Position numbers and translations under genes: made by a program. A DNA stretch of 64,000 nucleotides from Theobroma cacao (taxonomy: Eukaryota; Streptophyta; Magnoliopsida; Malvales; Malvaceae), in the NCBI RefSeq assembly GCF_000208745.1, contig NC_030852.1:13943408-14007407 (forward strand), in the 5' to 3' direction. Positions 57,945 through 64,000 of the stretch are shown here, piece after piece; the stretch's first letter is position 1, and every line of letters begins with the position of its first letter. The notes under the pieces are model-generated. The model ran no database searches, was not told where the DNA came from, and saw nothing but the letters and a program-made list of their open reading frames with translations.

Positions 57945-58184
57945 ATTTTCCCATCTCTCTTTCAATCTCATGAGTTCAAACTATGACAATTGTTCCACGA
58001 GAATCATTTATCATCCCTTGTTTGGTGCCTACTTTGAGAGATTGGCCATAGTTGATTCCATACTTGACTTAGACTTAGGAAGTTGACATAGAAAAGAAGA
58101 AAGAGATGAGATGCCACTAAAGCTCGTAAACTAGGATTTCCCATAGTTAAAAGCTCTATAAAGGCACTCAGTTTTTGATAAGTT
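57945..58184. other. short unassigned segment
   Basis: 240 bp between element H and an LTR fragment. TTTCAATCTCATGAGT resembles LARD-A interior near 5550 (TTTCAATCTCGTGAGT), so it may be interior of a related element that H entered. No gene seen. Confidence 0.4.
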
Positions 58185-58632
58185 TTGGGTGGTGAAAATT
58201 ATAGTTTTACCCCGAGGCGACAAAATTATCATTTTGCCCTTATGTTTCGAAAATTGTCGGAATTGAAATTTTTCACTTCCTATCATTAAATTCTACTCCA
58301 AATAGTTAATCTTATTCAAAAAGTTCACTCCATGATCAAATTATTATCTTAGGTGGCAAAATGATGATTTTGCCCCTAAACATCAAAATTTTCAATTTTT
58401 CCGCAAATGAACCCTCGAACTCCGAACAATCATTTTTAGTCATTCCTAGACTATAAAATATTAAATTTCATCCTATGATTCCTATTTGAACTAGTTCGAG
58501 GTTAAATCAACTCAAGTGTATTGTTAGGTACAATATCGGGTTTCGTCTATTCTTAGGGGCTTTCCTAGCGTAATAACATGCTACTCAGTGCATATATGTC
58601 ATGACATGTGTTTATAGGGTCAGGTTTTACAA
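58185..58632 (-). repeat. family-1-like LTR end fragment
   Basis: Terminal ~450 bp of a family-1-like LTR: AAAATTATCATTTTGCCC words, then TAGGTACAATATCGGG and the end GGTCAGGTTTTACA. It is the inverse of 49985-50128 at its end. Its left part is absent. Confidence 0.7.
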
Positions 58633-59805
58633 TATATATATACATATGTAAATATGTGTGTTATAGGAAGTTTATGAGTAACGGTATATGGTTGTAATGC
58701 ATGTGAAATTTGGCATGATGAATCTTGAGAAATTCCCATTTTCTTACAAATTGATCTTTATTACAGCACCAAATGGATTTTTTGTGCAAAGGAGGCCCCT
58801 TTTTCACTTAGGTGCCCTGCTTCTCGCTGCAGCGAGAAACATTCTGTATTGGCAGTAGAAAACTCGCTGCAGCGAAAATAAATCTCGCTGCAACGAGAAA
58901 CTCTCAGGTTCTGATTTAGTGCTTTCACTTTGATGAAGATTTTGACCCTCTTTCCTTCCGAAATGGGAAATGTTGTAAACATCAAAGTTGTATCCCTGCC
59001 TCTTAGCTTTCCAATGGTTAAAAAATGAGGTCAATTGAACTTCTGTAACGGGAGATATGATAGAAAAACTGAAACATATGCAAACTACCACTGTTTCTCG
59101 CTGCAGCTAGAAACTTGCTGCCATGCTTGCTACCTTTCTTGATTGTGATTTACTTTTCACCCATTTAACTTCATGGATTGATCATGGGTTTGTGAAACAC
59201 TATGAAGGTATTAATCAAAGTTTGAAATGAGGGGTTTTTAGTAAGAAATTAAATCAATTGCATTGTTATTGAAACAAGTGCATCATGATTTTGAAATTCT
59301 TCCTATTGATTGCTTGTTCCCTTCTTATGTTCACTCATTGAGTTTTATACTCACGTTTTTAAAATTCATGTTTTCAGATTTGAAGGCAGTTGGGACCTAG
59401 ATTAAGTTGCACACATATGCTCGCTTTCTTGGTAGGTACTATGGCATCTCAATAGCCGCATCTTCACTGTGGTCACTCCGCTAGAAGTCAAGAGTCATTT
59501 TATTTTATGAGTACGTTCATGTGATGTAAAATGCTAACATATGTGTCTTAGACGAAATATGTATATTTTAACTGTTAATGCCACCATGAGTTGAAATGTT
59601 AACATCATTTTGGGTTTATAGTAATGAAATTCTTGATTGCTATAGCCTATTATTAAAGTGATTATAGGTTGGAATTATGAAAGGTGACTTGAGAATAGTT
59701 AATGGGATGTTGAGCAAGATTACCTAATAGGCTTGCTTGGGTTTTGTGGGCTATGCCCATTGGGCCCATTACTTCGGTCATGACCCGAGAATTTGGGCTG
59801 TGACA
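58633..59805 (+). repeat. inverted, truncated H-type LTR fragment
   Basis: The reverse complement matches 55290 to about 56480: ends AATTTGGGCTGTGACA (59805), with CAAGCAAGCCTATTAGG inverted near 59735 and the palindrome TTCTCGCTGCAGCGAGAA at 58821-58838. The other half of the LTR is missing at the 58632 junction. Confidence 0.75.
58821..58838. repeat. perfect 18-bp palindrome
   Basis: TTCTCGCTGCAGCGAGAA is fully self-complementary, the longest intact example of the LTR palindrome in the window. Two imperfect copies follow by 58910 and one near 59095. Confidence 0.85.
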
Positions 59806-61240
59806 ACAGGGCATTGACAATGCTCAAAGACTGGTACATGTTAAGCCTTCTTACTTGGGAAGTAAGTAAACGATCTCATAGATTGAAGTATATGGGATAA
59901 TTGAGGATAACGTGTAGGTCCTTGTTAAAGAACAAGTTCACTGAACACGACCCGCTATGAGAACTCCATTATGTATTTCACTCAAGTGTCTATGGAAAAT
60001 GTTCTCATGTGATAGTTGTGCAATTAGTTCTTAGACTTCAGACACTAAGTCATCTTGTATGGGGAATGACATACTTTGATTTCACCCCTACGGGTTTGGA
60101 GGCGACCAAATGCCTGAACACAGTGTTTTCGGGTATGCCATGAAGCATGCGAAGGTGAATGAGTGACCAAGAGAGGATTCATCACCCCAAGTGATATGAG
60201 GGGATGTATCTCACTTGTTCTCAATTCTTGATTAACTTGTATAAAGTCTTTGGCCAAAGCATGATGAATTTGAGGAAAATTAGTTTCCCAAATTCATAAG
60301 GTTAGTCATGAATAATGAAAACTAATATTCAATGTCATAAGTAGACACCGAGCCATGCTTAATGACATATCCAAGATATTTGATGAAAAGACCGTATTAC
60401 ACTGAGAGGCTTATCACTGAAGGGCTTTGTCAAATTCTTTAATTGACTCTCTAACATTTGGATGGTCATGATGTATTGCTAGATGCCATTCATGATCTAT
60501 AAATATAAATTAATTATCAAATTGATATTTGATTATGATTTATATTTATTGCCAACATGTTAGAAGCCTAATGGGTCACACAAATTAAGTGACATGATTG
60601 GGATTAAATAAGGATAATTAATTAAGTTGGACTTAATTAAAAGAAACCGAAATAAAATGGGAAATTAATTGAGTTCTTAGAGATCTAATTGAATTAAAAT
60701 ACAACTGTTGTATTTAGAGTTACGAATTAGTTTGGCTATATAAATATGTTATATTAGCAAACTAAAAACCTGAAGCCTAAAAACCACTCCTCGGCCGTTT
60801 CACAAAATAAGAAAAGAAAAATAGTTTTCTTGTCTGACAAAAAAAAATAAGATTCGGCAAGAATTTTGGTCCTTTTGTTTTAGAAACAAACCTTGCTAGC
60901 ACAAGTAAAATCCTACCTTTTGATAAGGTCCTATTTAGTCACTTTGTGGATTACTGTTAGAGGCCAAACACTTGGGTGGCTAAAGATTTGACAAACCTAA
61001 AGGTGAAGAAGCAGAGATTTGGATTTAATTGGCTCTTGATTACGATATCCAAAGTAAGGTATGTAACTCTTAAACTTATGAGTGTTCATTATTAATTTAT
61101 AAGTTACATGAAAAATACAAACATTGATCCTGTAGGATTCGACTATTTCTCTGATTAAATATTATTTTATTTTTTCACTGCGTTACTATTTTAATTATTG
61201 ATTATTTTCATGTTTGAGCATGAGGTCGAATCTCAGCACA
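59806..61240 (+). repeat. left arm of a long inverted repeat, LTR-like
   Basis: Non-coding. The 59806-60640 part is the inverse of about 61905-62810 (for example TCACTTGGGGTGATGA on the inverted strand; CATCATGACCATCCAAATGTT). A TATA box TATATAAATA is at 60737-60746, followed by leader-like sequence. It ends near AATCTCAGCA. This is best read as an LTR of another element, truncated at its left. The one ORF (60045-60257, minus) is not recognisable. Confidence 0.55.
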
Positions 61241-61423
61241 TATCAAGTTTACCTAAATAACAAAAGTTGATGAATCTTTTGTTAAACCACCAAATCAGCC
61301 TTCAAAAAGCATAACCACCTCAGACTGGTTGTTGCAAACCAAAGTTGTCCAAGGAATCCTTATGCAGCCTCTAATGGTGATCCACACTAATGAATTAGAA
61401 AATCCTTCTTTAAGGATTGGGAG
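61241..61423. other. spacer between inverted arms
   Basis: 183 bp without similarity I can see to the arms and without a PBS of the usual kind. It might be the start of the element's interior. Confidence 0.4.
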
Positions 61424-63030
61424 TGTTATGCCTTGACAATGTGCTCGAAAAGATGAGTTTCATAAACTCATAATCCACAAAAAATTATGGGGCTGAACAC
61501 ACAAAAGAGATCAAGTGAATGAAAAATTATTTTTCTTCACCGAAGGAACGACAAGAGAAAAAGAATTTCTAATGTGCCGTTCTCTCGCATTTTGTTTGGA
61601 GGCTATGGTAAGGTATTTATACCTTGGATTAATTTTAAACCCTAATTACAAAGCTACTTTGTAATTGCCAATTAATCCAATAATTTCAATAAACAATTTA
61701 ATAAAGTCCTTAAGAAGCCTAATTAACTTAATTGTTTAATTTAATCAATTAGGCCTAATAACTTAATTAAATAATTTAATTAATTAGGCCAAATGATTTA
61801 ATTAATTAGACCGAATGATTTAATTAAACAATTTAATTAATTATGCACAACTTGATTAAATAATTTTAATCTAGTGCTTCAGAAGCTCATAACTTTTAAT
61901 TTGATTAAGTCCAACTTAATCACCTCTCCCATTTTATTTTCAACATTTATTTTAGGTGTGTGACCCATTAGGCTTTCAACATGTTGGCAATGAACTCAAC
62001 ATATAATTCTTAAGTTAAACTTAGAATTAAAAATATTTAAACTACTTTAAATTCATCATTAATCAAGTTAACTACCTAAAGTTCATAGACCAAGATTGGG
62101 ATCTAGCAATCCATCATGGCCTTCCAAATGTTGAAGAGTCAAGATGGTTTGACTAAACCTTTCAGTGATCAGCCTTTCAGTGTAATTCATTCCCTCATCA
62201 TATATCCCAGAGATGATAAGAGCATGGTGTAGTGTCTACTCTTACTGATTTCCATATTTGTTCTTAAAGTTTGATCATCAACTTTATAAAAACTTATGAA
62301 ACTCCTTTCATAATCTTCAAGTCATGTTGGCCAAAGACTTTAATAAGCTAATATCAACCAAGAATAGTTAAGATATGTCCCCTGCATCACTTGGGGTGAT
62401 GATTCCTATCTTGACCACCCATTTACCTTAACATGCTTCATGCTATACCTAAAAGCATCCTGTTTTGGCATCCTTGGTTAGGCATCCATAGGGATGAAAT
62501 CAGAACATAGCACTCCACACATAAGATAACCTGGTGTCTTAAGTCTAGGGAGTATTTACACAATTGACACATGAGAAGTATTGCATACACACTTGAGTGA
62601 AATACCAAATGCACTTCTCATGGCAAGTCATGTTCAGTGAACTTGCTCTCCTAGGCAAGCACCTATATTCTAGTTCCAAGTGTCTCTATACTTCAACTTA
62701 TGAGATTAGTTGCTTACTTTTCAAGTAAGGAACATAGAATGTACTAGTCTCTAGGTATCATTGATGTCCAATCTCAATGATACATTGACTAGGAACTTTT
62801 TGAGATTACGCTTTGATGCATAAGGATCTCATAACTGCAACCCATTACAGTTCCCTTGCAAGGCATATTAATCTCATGGACTTCATCCAATTAGACTTAT
62901 AACTTGTTATAATTGATGTCTTATTGATGAAGGAAAACCTTTAATCATTCAACATGAATGATGTTATTGCATGATTGGAATCAAGCCTTAACCAATCCTA
63001 ATTGGCTGTAGGGCTCATCTTAACATTTAC
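61424..63030 (-). repeat. right arm of the inverted repeat, LTR-like
   Basis: Starts TGTTATGCCTTGACAATG at 61424, related to the left arm's first bases in the same sense and to its body in the opposite sense. A minus-strand TATA box (TATAAATA) is at 61614-61621. The interval 61650-61900 is made of AATTTAATTAATTAGGCC-like repeats. It has no ORF. Its right end is not sharp (about 63020-63050). Confidence 0.5.
61670..61860. repeat. A+T-rich TTAATTAAA/TTAGGCC repeats
   Basis: Short, irregular repetition of AATTTAATTAATTAGGCC with near-palindromic TTAATTAA cores. Low-complexity expansion inside the right arm; the left arm has only a short version near 60610-60660. Confidence 0.6.
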
Positions 63031-64000
63031 ATTAAGACTAGTGCCTATTTACAATGAAATATACTAAGAATGACTTGACCTTTAGCAGTGGAGCGACTCA
63101 GGATAAAAATGCTATGAGATGCCTTTACCTATCCGTGGTGGACAATAAGTGTCGATGAATGGATGCTAAGCTGATCACTATTTGTAAAAAGGGAGATAAG
63201 GGGGTGAGTTTCACAGACTTAGTGATCATCGACTCCATGAACAGGACGTAGATAAGAAATAAGCTTAGAGCAGATAATTTAAAGGATAAAACTAGAGTAT
63301 GAAATGATAATCTTATAAAACTAAATAACAGGTAAGGTATTTGTGTCTTGTAAAAATAATGTTGTAAAAATCATAGTGCAATACTTTCCTTGGCATACAA
63401 TGCCGAAATCAACACGTAGTAAAATAAAATTTCAATCATCAAAATCATCTATTTCCTTCTAAATACAAATAGCCATATAAAACATGCACGCTCCCAAAAT
63501 GTGTGGCATGTAAAAATAATCATTTACATCAACATATATCAACTCATGATCAATATATAAAGCACTGAAAGCTTTTAATTAAATAAGTGAGATGTGGAAA
63601 AACAATATCTCTCCACCATGCAAAAGAGTACGAGTCTAAAAACTCTCAAGACTCTCGACTAGGTAATCATAAATAATCAACCAGTGGACCCTTTTCCACA
63701 TAATAAGGCCCTTCCACCGGATTCCCATAGCAATGGTAGTCTCGACGATGTTGGCCGACATCGGAGAAATCATGTGGTCACAACCATATATCTCAACTTG
63801 TGGCCTTGCCAAGTATAACAACCCGTGACCTTGCCACGTATAATCACAGACCGTGGCCTAGCCACGTCTAACAACCTGTCAGCGACCTAAAAGATTCTCT
63901 AGCTAACGCTCACTTGTGCACAAGAGTCACACTATCCTAATGTGACATTTAGCCTACTCTCGATGCTCTCGGTTTGTCAAAATTGTTTTCAAAACTAAAT
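63031..64000 (-). repeat. partial B-type LTR running off the window
   Basis: Matches 31010-31990 of the element B LTR with clear divergence: AAAATGCTATGAGATGCC, AGTGATCATCGACTCC, GATGTTGGCCGACATCGGAG, and TCTCGATGCTCTCGGTTTGT at the end. The first ~260 bp of the LTR are absent, so the left is truncated. It is a more diverged member of the family than the two LTRs of B. Confidence 0.75.

Noticed and set aside
60045..60257. 70-aa minus frame
   Set aside because: No domain; lies in one arm of an inverted LTR-like repeat and its counterpart in the other arm is not open.
1..64000. Host genes, tRNA or rRNA genes, miRNA precursors
   Set aside because: I looked on both strands for conserved protein words, tRNA A/B boxes and rRNA-like segments and found none outside retrotransposon sequence; PBS sites are 12-base complements only.

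Overview
This window is plant repeat DNA, most likely from an angiosperm (probably a eudicot; I cannot name the species). The evidence is very long LTRs (2.4-3.4 kb), chromodomain-type Ty3/gypsy pol, a copia element with an extra ORF after pol, tRNA-iMet-type primer binding sites, and a 181-bp satellite array. I found no host gene, no RNA gene, and no intact coding region longer than a fragment of a transposon protein. Every recognisable protein is a broken retrotransposon product.

Layout. (1) 47847-49911 is a tandem satellite (about 11.5 monomers of ~181 bp). (2) A Ty1/copia element (copia-E, + strand) lies in that satellite; its 3' LTR is 46774-47846. It has been cut up by later insertions, so its pieces are 14054-16787 (gag, protease, integrase), 27073-30748 (RT, RNase H, extra ORF), 43404-43615 (end of extra ORF) and 46064-46773 (3' region and polypurine tract). 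Its 5' end is outside the window. (3) Insertions into copia-E: gypsy-D (9319-14053, - strand, gag/protease plus 5' LTR) in gag; gypsy-F (16788-27072, - strand, complete at both ends, perfect TSD AGAAA) in pol; element B (30749-43403, - strand, non-autonomous) in the extra ORF; solo LTR-G (43616-46063) in the 3' region. (4) Second-order insertions: LARD-A (1-9318, - strand) sits in gypsy-D's protease and itself holds a solo LTR (1795-4714, perfect TSD GTCAA); element B holds a solo LTR (36758-39750, TSD GCGCT/GCGCC). The deepest chain is satellite > copia-E > gypsy-D > LARD-A > solo LTR. (5) The right quarter (49912-64000) has a 100-N gap, another non-autonomous element (H, 50229-57944), opposed LTR fragments, an inverted pair of long LTR-like arms (59806-63030), and the beginning of another B-type LTR.

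How the parts relate. LARD-A, B and H carry three different LTR families but share stretches of the same A+T-rich non-coding interior in the same order, which points to a non-autonomous group mobilised by Tekay/Del-like chromoviruses such as F. Two LTRs are visibly chimeric. B encodes a 170-codon Ser/Glu-rich ORF on the minus strand that I do not recognise; it reads in frame across a later LTR insertion. In four of five elements, the inner end of the 3' LTR reads TA where TG is expected.

Limits: all similarities were judged by eye. No alignment, divergence value, database search or age estimate was computed.
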